From positions 29,377,988-29,441,987 of the forward strand of contig CM037789.1 in assembly GCA_021229015.1 (NCBI GenBank): a stretch of DNA of 64,000 nucleotides, in the 5' to 3' direction. The DNA comes from Solen grandis. Taxonomy: Eukaryota; Mollusca; Bivalvia; Adapedonta; Solenidae. This document shows, in pieces, positions 10,672-21,629 of the stretch; the first letter of the stretch is position 1, and every line of letters starts with the position of its first letter. Made by a program: the position numbers and the translations under genes. The notes below the pieces were generated by a model, which saw only the letters and a list, made by a program, of their open reading frames with translations, did not search any database and was not told the origin of the DNA.

Positions 10672-10800
10672 TTAAGGTAATCATCTATCATAAAATCATA
10701 ATCATGGTCTTTCGAATACTTAAAAAGACTTCAGTACAGATCAAGCATTAATTGACTTGGAATTTTAAGCTGTTTTGCTCTAAGTCTCTAAGATCTAATT
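10672..10800 (-). mobile_element. MITE-H copy, truncated
   Basis: Begins TTAAGGTAATCATC and shares 'tttgctctaagtct' and 'aaaaagacttcag' with the inverse of copy 1 at 1469-1669. The second terminus is missing, so the right boundary is approximate. Confidence 0.6.
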
Positions 10801-10854
10801 ATTTCTCTGCATGTCAAGTAAAGTTTAAATTCCTCCAACACTGAGAGAAGAAGA

Positions 10855-11035
10855 TGCGGTTGTCCAGTGGTAATGTACAATGACCGCGGATCCGAAGGTT
10901 GGGGGAATGAACCTTGTGGATGGCAAGGAATTTCATGACCTTCCCAGACACCAAACACTTTTCCAACTCAGGAACCATCTTAAAGGATTTGTTAAAGTTG
11001 TAAGAACCTGTTTCCAAATTGATGTAAAAATAAAC
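10855..11035 (+). mobile_element. SINE-B copy 2
   Basis: Head 'gttgtccagtggtaatgtac', then 'ggatccgaaggttg', a damaged B box, 'caaggaatttcatgacctt' and the tail 'attgatgtaaaaataaa'. Several overlapping short open frames on both strands are artefacts of this element. Confidence 0.7.
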
Positions 11036-11239
11036 AAGTCTGAAATAAATAGGGACTCACTATAAAAAATAAAATTATAAAACTGAACATGAGGAAGGAT
11101 CTTTCTTTTGATGAGGAAATCAAATAGAGAGCTGGATGCTTGTGCATATTGTAGCATGATCTGTTTCGAAGAAAAAGTCAATCAAGAAAATCAGATGTTC
11201 CCTGGGGATACCCTCTACCAAGATTGCTAAAATTATTTG

Positions 11240-11640
11240 GATCAGTTAAAAAACATGGCTGCCAGGGCTAATTTGCCTTATATGTATATAGTAAACCTTT
11301 GAATGAAATCTCGTCTGAAACCGCTGGACAGAATTTGATTTAACTTGGCAGGGATAATCCTTGGGTGAACCTTCACAAAAATTGCTAAAATAAACTTGAT
11401 CCATGTAGAACTCTGGTTGCAATGGCAATGGAGAGAAATGAATTACGAAAACTTTAAAAATCATCTCCTTCAAAACTGCCAGATTTCAAAAAAAGTTGTA
11501 GTACAGATGTTCCTTGGGTAACCTATATCAGGTGAGCGATTCAGGGCCTCTATGGCTCTCTTGTAAACTTTTGATCATTTGAACCTTCACAGAAACTGCT
11601 AAAATAAACTTGATCCATGTAGAACTCTGGTTGCATCATT
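11240..11640. repeat. Long dispersed repeat, partly duplicated
   Basis: Contains 'gaaaccgctggacagaattt', 'ttccttgggtaacct' and, at the end, 'caggtgagcgattcagggcc', phrases that I recall as an abundant bivalve repeat. The segment 'cttcacaaaaattgctaaaa' with 'aacttgatccatgtagaact' (11370-11430) recurs at 11583-11635, so part of the unit is tandemly repeated. Minus-strand open frames at both sites share the peptide 'PEFYMDQVYFS', which is explained by this duplication. Confidence 0.6.
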
Positions 11641-11688
11641 CGGAGGGGAAAAAATTTGAAAAAAACATCCTCTGGAGACCAAAAAGAC

Positions 11689-11708
11689 GGGGGGGGGGGG
11701 GGGGGGGG
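11689..11708 (+). repeat. Uninterrupted run of 20 G
   Basis: A homopolymer of 20 G on the plus strand. It could form a G-quadruplex. The exact length is uncertain because sequencing often miscounts such runs. Confidence 0.9.
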
Positions 11709-11968
11709 ACTGTATCGTATCTTGTTGGCATGAATATAGGTAGTTACGCAAGTAATACTTAATTTCAACTGTAACAACATTCCACCATTACTATTTTATG
11801 AAATTTTCAGATACACGACTTAGTTGAAATGAATTATTACTGATAACTTACAATAATTGATAATAAATGAAACATTTTGGCATTTTTATTAGAAAAACGA
11901 TAGTTACGAAAATCGCCCTTATGTATTTAAGTTTTACTAAGTGCTAAGAACTGTCGGTAGAATTTGAC

Positions 11969-12050
11969 CCAGGTTGGTTTATTGCCAGATTGTCAGGATA
12001 ATATTGCTGCTTGTGGTATCATGCCATTTGTCTATGGCTTGATAGCATTA
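11969..12050 (+). mobile_element. SINE-D fragment
   Basis: Matches the middle of the copies at 34905 and 58530: 'tcaggataat', then 'gtggtatcatgcca' and 'gtctatg'. Head and tail are missing. Confidence 0.45.
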
Positions 12051-12544
12051 TAAAGTGAGGTAGAACTATAAATCTCTCATACAAATAACTGAATAATTGT
12101 CAGTAAGATGTTAAACTCAAATAAACAGACAACTAAGTGGTTAAAGGATTAACAAACAGCACACAGTTGCATAGCTCATCAAATACTGAAGCTTCTAAAG
12201 CTTGTGAGACTGCAAAGAAAGATAAACTGTTGACTCTAATTTCACAGTATGATCAAGGCTTTTACTTGTTCTTGGGATAAAAAATCTTAAGATATAAACC
12301 AATGGCGTCTTAGAGAAAGGTTAGTCGTAGAAAATGGTGACAGTGCATGTAGATGAGCAGTCTCAATGTCACTTAGAAATATTTTTAGGGCTGCCAAAGA
12401 AACTGTTCTAAGCCCATTATAGGAATAGGGGAAATGAAACAGTTTTGTGGCCAGCGCTTGATATGTGATTTGTAATTATAATGGTTTGCAGACGGAAATC
12501 TTGTCATTTAAGGCATTACAACTGTCTTGCCATAGAGCTAGCTT

Positions 12545-12625
12545 TTGTGGCGACATGGTAGGGTGTCCGATTTGCATACTGTAGGTCCAGAGTTCAATTC
12601 CAGCTTGGGGCAGTGGGATTTTACT
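12545..12625 (+). mobile_element. tRNA-like SINE head
   Basis: 'ggcgacatggtagggtgtcc' resembles an A box and 'agagttcaattccagc' a B box, about 30 bp apart. No proper acceptor stem can be drawn, so this is a SINE-type tRNA relic and not a tRNA gene. Confidence 0.4.
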
Positions 12626-12629
12626 TGGT

Positions 12630-13280
12630 TACACAATGAATTTCAGCATTTCAAAGTTATTCTTTTTTCTTGAAAGGAACTTGTTAATTTTACCATGTAT
12701 TGCCTAATATTTTTCTTTAGGTCAGAAAAGAATGTAAGTCCTTGATCTTAAATGATTTGAAATGGGTATAACAGTTAAGAAGTTTCATGAAACACAGGCC
12801 TGAGTGGAAAAATGTTAAGCAAGAGTGCCAACCCAAGCTTTACCGGTCACATAGATCATTGTCCAGGTGAATGACATCATAGCATGCAGTGTCCACTTTA
12901 CCCGATAAGAAGCAAAGATGTTGTAAGACATTTTCACTGCCTGTTATGATATTACCTTCATTGGCTCAAGTCTTCAGAGAGTGCACCGTTTATTGGCAAA
13001 CAATTACTGGCAGCACAAGTATAATTAACTTTCTGTGTTATGTTGCCCATGTATGTTTCTTTCTCTCTCAAGGGCATAGGAAAATATTGAGGCAATGTCA
13101 ATGTTCATGAATTTCTCACTCATCTTCCGATATTGATATATGTAGTCAATGTAAGATGGTTTCTATAACCTTATAGCACTTGGATATCTATTCCTTTATA
13201 TAGCTTCTTTGACCAAATGAATTGGATGTAATTTTTTGTTGTTTGGGCGACATGTTCCTACAACTTTCATTACAATCCCT
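12630..13280. other. No gene recognised
   Basis: Unique AT-rich sequence; no exon, RNA gene or repeat family supported. Confidence 0.45.
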
Positions 13281-13284
13281 CTTT

Positions 13285-13642
13285 ATAGTTCCTGGGTGGC
13301 ACTGCATGTCAGTGCTGGCCATAAAAAATCCTTGCCTTAAAAATTATTTATTTTACATCAAATACGAAACAAGTTCTCACAACTTATATTAATCACTCTT
13401 GATGGCTCTTGTGGTAGTGTATGTGGTCATTAATGTGGGAGGAAACTGGAGAACCTGGAGAAAACCCACGAGTCTGGATGGGTGACCACTACCCTCTCAT
13501 GTACGTGACCTGGAATCGAACCCGGGACTCACTGGTGAGAAGCAAAGCGTGTTGCCACTACACTATATCCAAGCACCTATCCTTGCCTCAAATGAGACTC
13601 GAACCCGCAACCATAGGATCTGTATTTCACCAATAGACCACA
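13285..13642 (-). mobile_element. SINE-B copy split by a SINE-F insertion
   Basis: The SINE-B body (13285-13337, 'gttcctgggtgg' to 'aaaaatccttgcct') continues after the insertion at 13579-13642 with its B box (inverse, 'gagactcgaacccgcaacc') and head. Between them sits a complete SINE-F. Confidence 0.75.
13338..13578 (-). mobile_element. SINE-F copy 2, nested, 10-bp TSD
   Basis: An inverted full-length SINE-F: tail 'tttattttacatcaaata', body 'gggtgaccactaccctctca', inverse B box 'gaatcgaacccgggactca', inverse head 'ctggtgagaagc'. The flanking 10-bp duplication ATCCTTGCCT (13328-13337 and 13579-13588) lies inside the SINE-B host. SINE-F was thus active after that SINE-B copy had inserted. Confidence 0.9.
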
Positions 13643-13644
13643 TA

Positions 13645-14330
13645 TTCTTTTGTCTAAATCAGGTCAACCATTGACTACCTGTTAGCTCAGTTTAGCAGTT
13701 GTATAGCTTGTAAGTCAATTTGAATGCATTTGTAAAAGCTGGAAAGTCCCATGGCTTTCACTGACTTTGATACTGGAAGCCTTAATTTCTGTTAAAAGAA
13801 GTAAGTTTAGCTCATGTAAAGATGGGCTCAAAGTTGTAACTAATGAAGTTACAATAGCCTGCCATTTTTATATTCCCTTGCACTGAATTTTGTTACATGC
13901 AGACCATGGAACTTCTGGCAGGTTTTTCATTGGCATGCAAACCTGATGTTTTGATATTGGCTGTTTTGACAGTATGCAATCACTCTGTTACTTTTCTTGC
14001 ACAATAACTGGCAAATTCACCAAGGGGAGGTAATTGCCTGTCACATCATTTCTTTTTCTTTGCCAGATATATTCTTCTGGAAACAATCAACCAGGTTTTA
14101 TATGTGCCAGTAAAAGAAACGTTGTTGCACAAAATTTTGACTCTAGCAAAGGGAGACAATTGACTGTCATTTATATTTCTCTGACCAGTGTTACGCCTTC
14201 GAAATAATTGTAAACAAGTTGTATAGATGTCACAAGTTTCTTGAAGGGATGTACACAGTATAATTAGCTGTTTGTCAATATTTCACAAAAAGAAATGGGA
14301 GCTGTTTGTTTGGTTTAACATCCACTCAAC
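13645..14330. other. No gene recognised; small shared segment
   Basis: Mostly unique. The phrase 'aaatcaggtcaaccattgac' at 13657-13676, with the adjoining 'tacctgttagctcag', recurs near 28915, so this part is a dispersed repeat of unknown kind. No exon was supported. Confidence 0.45.
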
Positions 14331-14334
14331 AGTG

Positions 14335-14728
14335 TTTCTGTCATTTAGAGACTTTGCCTACAGATACAGATATATGTGTGGGGCCTCCGTGGCCGAGAGG
14401 GTAAAGTCGCTGACTTTAACACTCACTCAGCCCCTCACTGCGTGGGTTCAAATCCCAGCAGGGTCATTCAGATTTTCATGTGAGGAAGCCTTCCAGCTGG
14501 CTTGTGGTAGGTCAGTGGTTCTACACAGATGCCTCCGTGCATTTGGGGTCTTCCTCCACCTGTAATTAGCTGGATGTCACTATATGACTGAAATACTGTC
14601 GAAGCGACAGTTAACTCAAATAGTCAAGTCAGATATATGCTGTCACACTGCAGTTTCACCTCGAGGACATGTGGCATGATACCTCACCAAGTCACATTAT
14701 TCTGACACCTGGCTAGCCAGTCCTGGAC
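14335..14728 (-). mobile_element. SINE-D copy split by SINE-A
   Basis: The host left part 'gtcatttagagactttgcc' and right part 'gacatgtggcatgatacc' plus 'cacattattctgacacctgg' match the inverted SINE-D copy at 38258-38395. The SINE-A insertion lies between them. Confidence 0.7.
14377..14629 (+). mobile_element. SINE-A copy 3, nested, 10-bp TSD
   Basis: Well preserved: A box 'gtggccgagagggtaaagtc', B box GGTTCAAATCC, 'ggaagccttccagctggctt', tail 'actcaaatagtcaag'. The duplication CAGATATATG at 14367-14376 and 14630-14639 belongs to the SINE-D host. A 97-aa open frame that runs into it is not a gene. Confidence 0.92.
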
Positions 14729-14808
14729 CTTAACCTTTACATGCTGAACTACCCATATACATGTATATACTGTCAGCGCCAATCAAGGGAGCTACCATAC
14801 CATTTAAA

Positions 14809-15549
14809 TACCGTATACATCGGCAGATTAGGCACACTTTTTTTCCAGATAATTCAAGTTTATAGAGGAGGTGCGCCTTATATGATGATAAACAGCTTTT
14901 CAGGTTTCTTTTTTCAATCACCGAGAAGTGAAAATTACCGGTATACGATCTCAGAAAATGGATATACTGAAAGCCAATGAATACGATAATATGACACAGT
15001 CTATACGAAACCATGATAAACAATACCAGATTGTTGCTTTTGTTCTTATTAGTTATCCTACAGGTATATTTCATGATAAAATGATCGTGAGAAACTGAAA
15101 CAACTTGATGGAAGCCATTTTCAATATAAACAAATAAGTTTATTTTACGGGACCTCATGATGTATAGGAGAAATGACAGGTGGCAATTGTTACATAATGT
15201 TTGTTAGTTGGGAGAATTTTGACAGGTGACAATGGTCCCCAGTGTTAGAATGTGGGGACACGGTTGAGTAATGTCATGTTATGAAAATGTGTCACCTTTC
15301 TCCTACCCTTCGTTAATGTAACGGTCTAACGGTAATCTTATGCTATGTGTAAATAAAATGGTTCACCGTATGATTAGCCCGGTGATGTACGGATAGCTTT
15401 CGGTCTGTCAAAATGTACGACGGCGCAAATTTCAAAACAAGATTTCACCGCATACGATCAATAAGTGATTTTTTTTTCCAAATAAGTTACCCTGAAAGTT
15501 AGGATGCGCCTTATACGTTGCTGCGCCTAATCTGACCGTGTATACGGTA
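14809..15549. mobile_element. TIR element, TACCGTATACA ends
   Basis: The left end TACCGTATACATCGGCAGAT pairs with the inverse of the right end 'tctgaccgtgtatacggta'. A second inverted landmark, 'gcgccttata', occurs near both ends (14873-14882 and 15507-15516). The 741-bp interior has no convincing transposase: the 142-aa minus-strand open frame at 14730-15158 begins inside the element but runs out past its left terminus, so it is not a coherent element protein. Superfamily undetermined. Confidence 0.75.
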
Positions 15550-15609
15550 GCTTATGGTCATGGAATCTAAACAATGACCTCCAGCTTTCAAGGTTTCTAT
15601 ATTTCAGTT

Positions 15610-15775
15610 GAAATTTGTTTTACATTGATTGGGAAACAAGTTTTTACAACTTACATCAATCCCTCAGAACAGTTCCTGGGTTGGACCAGTACTTTGTGTC
15701 AGGAAAGGCCATGAAAAAATTGCCCCCTTATGGGGTTCCAACCTGTAGAATTTGGATCCTCAGTTGGATACCTAC
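15610..15775 (-). mobile_element. SINE-B copy 3
   Basis: Inverted: tail 'tttacattgattgggaaac', body 'gttcctgggttggaccagta', inverse B-box region 'ggggttccaacctgtag', then 'ggatcc'. The 71-aa plus-strand open frame is an artefact of it. Confidence 0.75.
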
Positions 15776-15970
15776 TTTTTGGGGCTATTTTACAAATTCA
15801 GCCAAAGTTTTCTTGAATATTTACATATAAAATAGGTTTAACATTGTGCATAATGTTTAGTATCTCAAACAACAAAAACAAGAAAGATGGAAAAAAAAAA
15901 AGAAGAAATATGACCAACATAAAACTAAATCAGTCTGATTAGAAATACTTTGAGATTGAGTTTGTAGGTA

Positions 15971-16896
15971 CAGTCTATTCACGATGGTACGAAATGCGAT
16001 GGAGCGAAATGACGGTGTAATGCATAGTAATTGCCAGGTCCCGGCAATATTTGTTCTTTATTCAATGTAAAAAAGATGCGATGAAACGAATAGGATGGAA
16101 CGAAAGATGCACTGGAGCGAAGTATGTATGTGGTCCGATTTGCTAATTAACAACTGATTAATGACGCGTTCGAACAAAGTGTTGGTCAGTTTTCACACCT
16201 ACCCGAGTGACACCTGTCGCTTACTCGTGTCCGCCATTATATTGTCTGTAATCAGCCTATTAGCATGCCATCCGTGACGTAGTTGCATACTGACACGAAG
16301 CTTACAAGCGAGTTTGTTTGTTACAAAGATTAATGAGTGATTTTATTTCAAAACTTAATAAGCAGCAGTATAAATATTGGTCTCCAGGTCTGACTTGTCA
16401 TTCCATTCTACTTCATGTTAATACGAACATATAAATCTAAGACTACTACAAATACAATTTCATTGAATATCTAATAGCAATAGTCGGAGTAATTCAGTGA
16501 AGGACCCATTTTACCTGGGTGGATAACTGGATCAGAATTTTATTAGATATTTTTTCCTAGTAACCTTGTGAAGGGCCCGGGTCATCCGGGAGGATAACAG
16601 GGTAGGAAATGGCGAGCGAAAAGAGGGGGATGAGGAGAAAAACACAGACCATATAAGTGAAATATAGAGAATCAAATAATGAAACAACATCACACTAAAC
16701 ATATTACGACACTAAATCTTTACGACAGTACATGGTTTTCGGCAATACATACTAAAACACGACAAAAACAAACGAGTGAGCACATACATAAAGGGATTCT
16801 CAATCGTCAATATGAAAGATGCGATGGAACGAAATACGCGATGGAACGAAATAAATGCGTTTCCCGGGGCTACTTCGTACCATCGCGAATGGACTG
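15971..16896. mobile_element. TIR element with subterminal repeats, TA target
   Basis: The ends CAGTCTATTCACGATGGTAC and (inverse) 'gtaccatcgcgaatggactg' form a TIR of about 22 bp, and TA lies on both sides. Inside each end are several copies of 'gatg(c)gatggaacgaaa', at about 15985-16010, 16075-16120 and 16818-16852. Clustered subterminal motifs like these usually serve as transposase binding sites. The middle holds two similar phrases 'gtgaaggaccc' and 'gtgaagggccc', each followed by 'ggataac'. Non-autonomous; no transposase seen. Confidence 0.8.
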
Positions 16897-16949
16897 TATT
16901 TTTTTATTATAGTGACATGTGCAAACAAACCATCATAATAACATGAATA

Positions 16950-17180
16950 TTAACCCTTTCCCTCATAGAGGAAACCATGAAAAGACCTATGCGAACAACA
17001 TAAAACCAGAGTAACTCGCAGGCTGATCAGGCTTTATGTTGTTCGCTGCTCCTCAGTGGTCTGGAAATAAAGATTTTATAATTAAATTTGGTAAGGTTTA
17101 ACTGTGGTTTTCTGCAGATCAGGCTTTATGTGGTACCTATTGAGTGCGTCAAAATGAGTCTATATGAGGGAAAGGGTTAA
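16950..17180 (-). mobile_element. MITE-A copy 2
   Basis: Complete, inverted, TTAA on both sides. The central palindrome has lost part of one arm ('aaaccagagtaactcgcagg'). Confidence 0.93.
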
Positions 17181-17344
17181 ACACTTGACCCTATTGGCCT
17201 ATAAGGTTGAGTCCCCTGTTTACATGCTTATAATCTATATTTAAGTGTGACTGAGAACTCTTTAGCAAATATATACTAATACTGCCAAAAGCATTTATAA
17301 AAAACTGCTGGTTGCATATGTTATTTCCTTGATTGCCCTCTGAC

Positions 17345-17402
17345 AGTATTTCAGTCATTTGGAGACAGATATAGTGTTGCCTCACTGCAGTATCATGCTG
17401 TA
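17345..17402 (-). mobile_element. SINE-D fragment
   Basis: 'gtatttcagtcatttggaga' plus 'cagatatagtgttgcc' and 'cagtatcatgctgt' match the 3' part of inverted SINE-D. Confidence 0.45.
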
Positions 17403-17576
17403 GGCTTGTGTTTTGGGTTTTTGTTGCAACATTTAAAAGTGGTGAACAGGCAGGTATTGTTATGTATCACATATCTACTAAGAACGTCACTGCTAGAATG
17501 GTCATATTATGTGATTCTAAGGACTAATTGTATTCTCCTGGAACCTTGATTTGCCTTCCATATGATGGACAGCATC

Positions 17577-17810
17577 TTAACCCTTTCCCTCATATATACT
17601 CATTTTGACGCCCTCAATAGGTATCACACACAGCCTGATCTGCAGAAAACCACAGTTAAACCTTACCAAATTTAATTATAAAATCCTCATTTCCAGACCA
17701 GTGAGGAGCAGCGAACAGCATAAAAGCTGATCTGTAACTCGCAGGCTGATCTGGTTTTATGTTGTTCGCATAGGTCTTTTTATGGTGTCCTCTATGAGGG
17801 AAAGGGTTAA
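17577..17810 (+). mobile_element. MITE-A copy 3
   Basis: Complete with TTAA ends. The left palindrome arm is damaged ('cataaaagctgatctgtaac'). Confidence 0.93.
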
Positions 17811-18435
17811 ATACCACCGTCTATATCAGTAAATGAGAACATTTACTGAACCCTGTCAAAATGCCCCCCCGAACTTAGCAGTTGGGGGGGGGGGACTTCA
17901 GGCTTTAAATGGTGTTAAATGGTTGGTAAATGTTTCAAATTTTGATGTTTAAAATAAGTACAGTGTTATCTTAAGCTTATCATGAATAATATACAAAACA
18001 TATTCCTCTTTCTCTATAGAAAACAGCTTTAAGCTTTATGCGATGCATACAAATTATGCTATTTGCATCTAATCTGCTGCAGTGTTACAGGTATTCTTTG
18101 AAAGAAAAAAAAAAGAAAGAAAGAAATTGCCATGATCATATTTTTGGGATGTATATGCACATACATATCTGTGCCTCATCCGCAGCTGTTGTAGACATGA
18201 TCACATTATGGGGTACATGTATATAGAGATGTTTATAGCACACAATGCAGGTGAGGTATGTTCTGTGTGTCTGTCACCCAGGGGACAGGCAGGTACAGTA
18301 TAGTATGGCCAGGTGAGAGGGATGTTGAGATGTGCGGGAAGGATGAAGTGAGGCAGGGTTCTGTGATGCATCTTTCTAATTTTTTTTTATATAAAAAAAT
18401 GTTAAATGCAAAACAGACTCTTATTTCTCAAATTA
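17811..18435. other. No gene recognised; C and G runs
   Basis: A C run (17864-17870) and a G run (17884-17894) face each other across 13 bases and could pair as a small hairpin. The rest is unique. Confidence 0.5.
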
Positions 18436-18439
18436 TTTT

Positions 18440-18560
18440 GATGGTCTTAGGTTGGACCAGTACTTTGTTCCTGAGAGAGTCTTGAAAACTAATCGCCTTC
18501 CAAATAGTGTTCAAACTCAGAACCTTTGGATCCATTGTTGTTGGTGCTGCCACGGGACCA
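18440..18560 (-). mobile_element. SINE-B copy 4, 3' truncated
   Basis: Inverted: 'ggttggaccagtactttgtt', 'gttcaaactcagaacctttg', 'gatccattgttgttggtgc'. The tail is absent. Confidence 0.65.
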
Positions 18561-18675
18561 TGACCCCCTTCTTAGATCTTTATTAAACCAGTGATATATT
18601 TCAAGTATTTAACGTCTGTTTACAGACGGTATACAGTAAAAGAATATTCTGCTTATGAAGGTTATCTTCTCACTG

Positions 18676-18865
18676 TGGGTTCGAATCTCGGCAGGGTCAT
18701 TCGGATTTTCATGTGAGGAAGTTTTCCAGCTGGCTTAGGTATGTCGGTGGTTCTACCTGGATGCCTCTAGCATTTGGGGTCTTCCTCCACCTGTAATTAG
18801 CTGGACATCGCTATATGACTGAAATACTGTCGAAGCGACTGTAAACTCAAATAGTCAAGTCTTTT
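18676..18865 (+). mobile_element. SINE-A copy 4, 5' truncated, 10-bp TSD
   Basis: Starts within the B box ('tgggttcgaatctcgg') and runs to the normal tail. The duplication CTTCTCACTG at 18666-18675 and 18866-18875 shows it inserted in this shortened form by incomplete reverse transcription. Confidence 0.88.
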
Positions 18866-19188
18866 CTTCTCACTGATACTGATGGTTGCATTCAGGTGGT
18901 CAAACTTGAGCAAGTACCCAAAGCAATGTCAGCTCAGGTTGAGTATCCATAAACATCTGTAATACCATCTGGTCTTGTTTTTGTCTGAATGGGCAACAAA
19001 TAAATGTTGAATCAACCTATGATCAAACTCGGGTGAATGAATGTCATCTGCATGATGTCTTTTTTTTGTGAGAAAGAGTCATCTGGGGTCAATAATTAGG
19101 GCACTAAGTCAAATCTTCACTTTTGTCATGCTTAATTTCTTAATTGGACATCTTTTCTTTATTTTGGACTGCACCATTAGTTGTTTAT

Positions 19189-19275
19189 GGGGGTGCTTGC
19201 TGAAAATTTATTAACTGAATGGTGAACAGTGCATGCCATGATCAGACTGCATGGATGTTGCAAAGGCAGTCAGCC
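19189..19275 (+). repeat. Family G dispersed repeat copy 1
   Basis: 'gggtgcttgctgaaaattta', 'ctgaatggtgaacagtgc', 'catgatcagactgcatggat' and 'gttgcaaag' recur in the same order at about 49933-50037. The class is unknown. Confidence 0.6.
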
Positions 19276-19499
19276 ACAAGTGCCCACAGCATGGAAAGGG
19301 TTTGTGTTAAGTTTTCCAGATAAAAATTTAACATCCTACTTCTATAAAACGTTTTTTCATGTTAAGCTCTTGTCATTGGTTTACCATGATGAAGGATGGG
19401 TTATCCAAATAAAAAAGTTACAGTGGATATTAAAGGACCGTTGAGCTCCAGGTCATGGTAGCTCCAAGGCATGTTGCCAAACTGCCAAGCTTCTATGTA

Positions 19500-19770
19500 C
19501 TTCAGTGTCCCCACCCAGGGGACATGGAGCGGCATTGATCAGCGATGATATTTCATCGACACCAGCGTCCGAGTGTTGGGAAGCAAAATATCAGCGCCTG
19601 CACCCTCCCGTATCAATATTACATGCCGCTTTTTATGACCCCCCTCTTTTTCAGCCAATTAGCTCAATTAACTAATTAGAGTCAGAAAGATCAACAAAGT
19701 GGGGTTGTATTACAATTTTGTAGCAGTTTGTCTAAATATTTAATAAGCTTGATGGCATTAGGTGCAGTTG
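19500..19770. promoter_or_regulatory. Candidate conserved non-coding element
   Basis: A less AT-rich, non-repetitive block. It holds 'gatatttcatcgacaccagc' and then a run of homeodomain-type cores (CAATTAG, CAATTAACTAATTAG) within 35 bp. A plus-strand frame is open from about 19445 to 19678, but it lacks an ATG and recognisable splice sites. Regulatory function is inference from composition and motif density only. Confidence 0.25.
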
Positions 19771-19774
19771 GCCG

Positions 19775-21625
19775 GAACTAATTTTTGCTTTGATGATTTG
19801 CTGTCATTTAAAATGCAAGAGTTACCTAGCAATAAACAGCCTGTTGTTGCATGCAGTGTTCTGCAACTTTTGGGACTTTGGTCCAGTATTTGTGTAGTGG
19901 GGGGGGGGGATGTTTGTGAGTGTGTGATTGGCAGTTTTGCTAATGGTCATTTTGCTGTGTCGTGCCACAGGCATATATACAGTTTGCAGATCATATTTTA
20001 TGGGGTAGTAGGAAAACGTGTTGTTCAGAAGAATTTTGCATCAAATTATTGAGAAAATGAACAACAACCCAAAAACACACTTGTTATGTCATAGTAGTAG
20101 GTTTACAGACTATGCGAAAACTTTTCCTTCTTCACAGGACATTGCAACAGGTAAACACAAAATTTTTACCTGTCACAACAAATATTTACCTGTCACAGGA
20201 ATTTTTACTTGTTGCGACATATTTTTTCCTTTTGCAATGTTTTAAACAGTATTTAGTAAGTATTTTTTGATATCTTGATTTCAGTCTCTTTATTGCAAGT
20301 ATTTTACATTAATTTATCACTGAATATAATGAATATTCAAACATTCTTGGCTATTTTTAGATGTTCTCTGTTTTACATATACACAGTCTTAATCAGCTGT
20401 TCAAAACTCACAAACATGTAAAAATGTGAGACTGCAAATAAGTACATATAGAGGAATAAACCCTACCCCATTACAACACTGAATATTTTTGCACAGATAA
20501 GATCATAAGATGCTATGCAAAAACTTAAGTTCTGTAAGTTGTGTGACCATAATAAAGAAATCAGCTGAAAAACTATCCCTGAAAGTGTCAGTTATTGTCA
20601 GGAGCTCTCTTCTTTGGTTTGTTGCTAGAACTAGCAGGCAATTTTCGACCCGGCATAGCACCATCAGAATATCTAAATTCATTAACAACAGAATCTAGAT
20701 TTAATTCTTTACGATAATGAATATTGAAATGATAAAAATTGAACCTGATAATCAATTAAATGAGTATTACCTAGTTAATTGATAATGGAATGCAAATAAA
20801 AAGAAAAATACGACCTTTCGTGAATGCATCATTTGCCATGTTGTTGATTGTTGACCAATAAACACAGAGTTTTCCATATAGTTTCCATTACACAAAATAT
20901 TAATATATAAATTGCAGGGAACCAATTTGAAATCGTAACTGCTTGGCAATCTCAGACAGCCGATAATCATTACATAATCGCTAAAAATAGCAAAGAAAAC
21001 TGTTTTTCGAAGAAAGTGAAAGTAATTTTCCGAAAATGAAACAGATGCTTTCGTCAGTCAAAATGGAAATATACTGGACATGACTCCCGACTCGATCGAT
21101 ACGTGACTTTCACATTTTTTTAGTAATTTTCATTCTGATTGTATCATGTGCAATTAAACTTTTACATTATTTTTCTATTTTGTTAAGAGATAATTTTTTT
21201 CTCATTCTTGACTTGTATTCATGGCAATATTAAACTCTTTACAAGTTAGTATATCTCTACTATTATATCCCTGCTTTAATTTGAAAAATAAAGGGCTGTA
21301 TTAAAACATTTGTCCATGCCATTACTTAGATTTGTAATTCCTTTCCAATCATGATGTGAGCAGGGCTCTCCCCCCTTTCATTGATAACTTTCAAACAACA
21401 GTTGGAAAATGTTATAATATTAATAGGGCTGACAGTTTATTTTGAAAAAAGAAATTACATTGTTTGTTGCAGCTGATGCAACAAGGTCTGATAAAGATAC
21501 CAATTTCAGTGAATCCAAGGGCATCATTATAAACCCTGTAAAAATACTGTTAAGACCTTTATAATAAAATCAGCCTTTTGACTACTCTAAGCTTGAATTA
21601 GATAGTAACTAAAGAAACAGTCTCC
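19775..21625. other. No gene recognised; mostly unique DNA
   Basis: The longest stretch in the window with almost no repeats. It includes a G run near 19900 and short repeats 'tttacctgtcaca' at 20165-20200. Open frames of 60-96 codons here lack splice or composition support. Confidence 0.45.
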
Positions 21626-21629
21626 TAAA

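Noticed and set aside
14730..15158. 142-codon minus-strand frame as a transposase
   Set aside because: It starts inside the TIR element but extends beyond the element's left end, and shows no DDE motif or helix-turn-helix pattern that I can recognise.
19762..20052. 96-codon plus-strand open frame
   Set aside because: Crosses a G homopolymer and has no splice or start context; such lengths occur by chance in this window.
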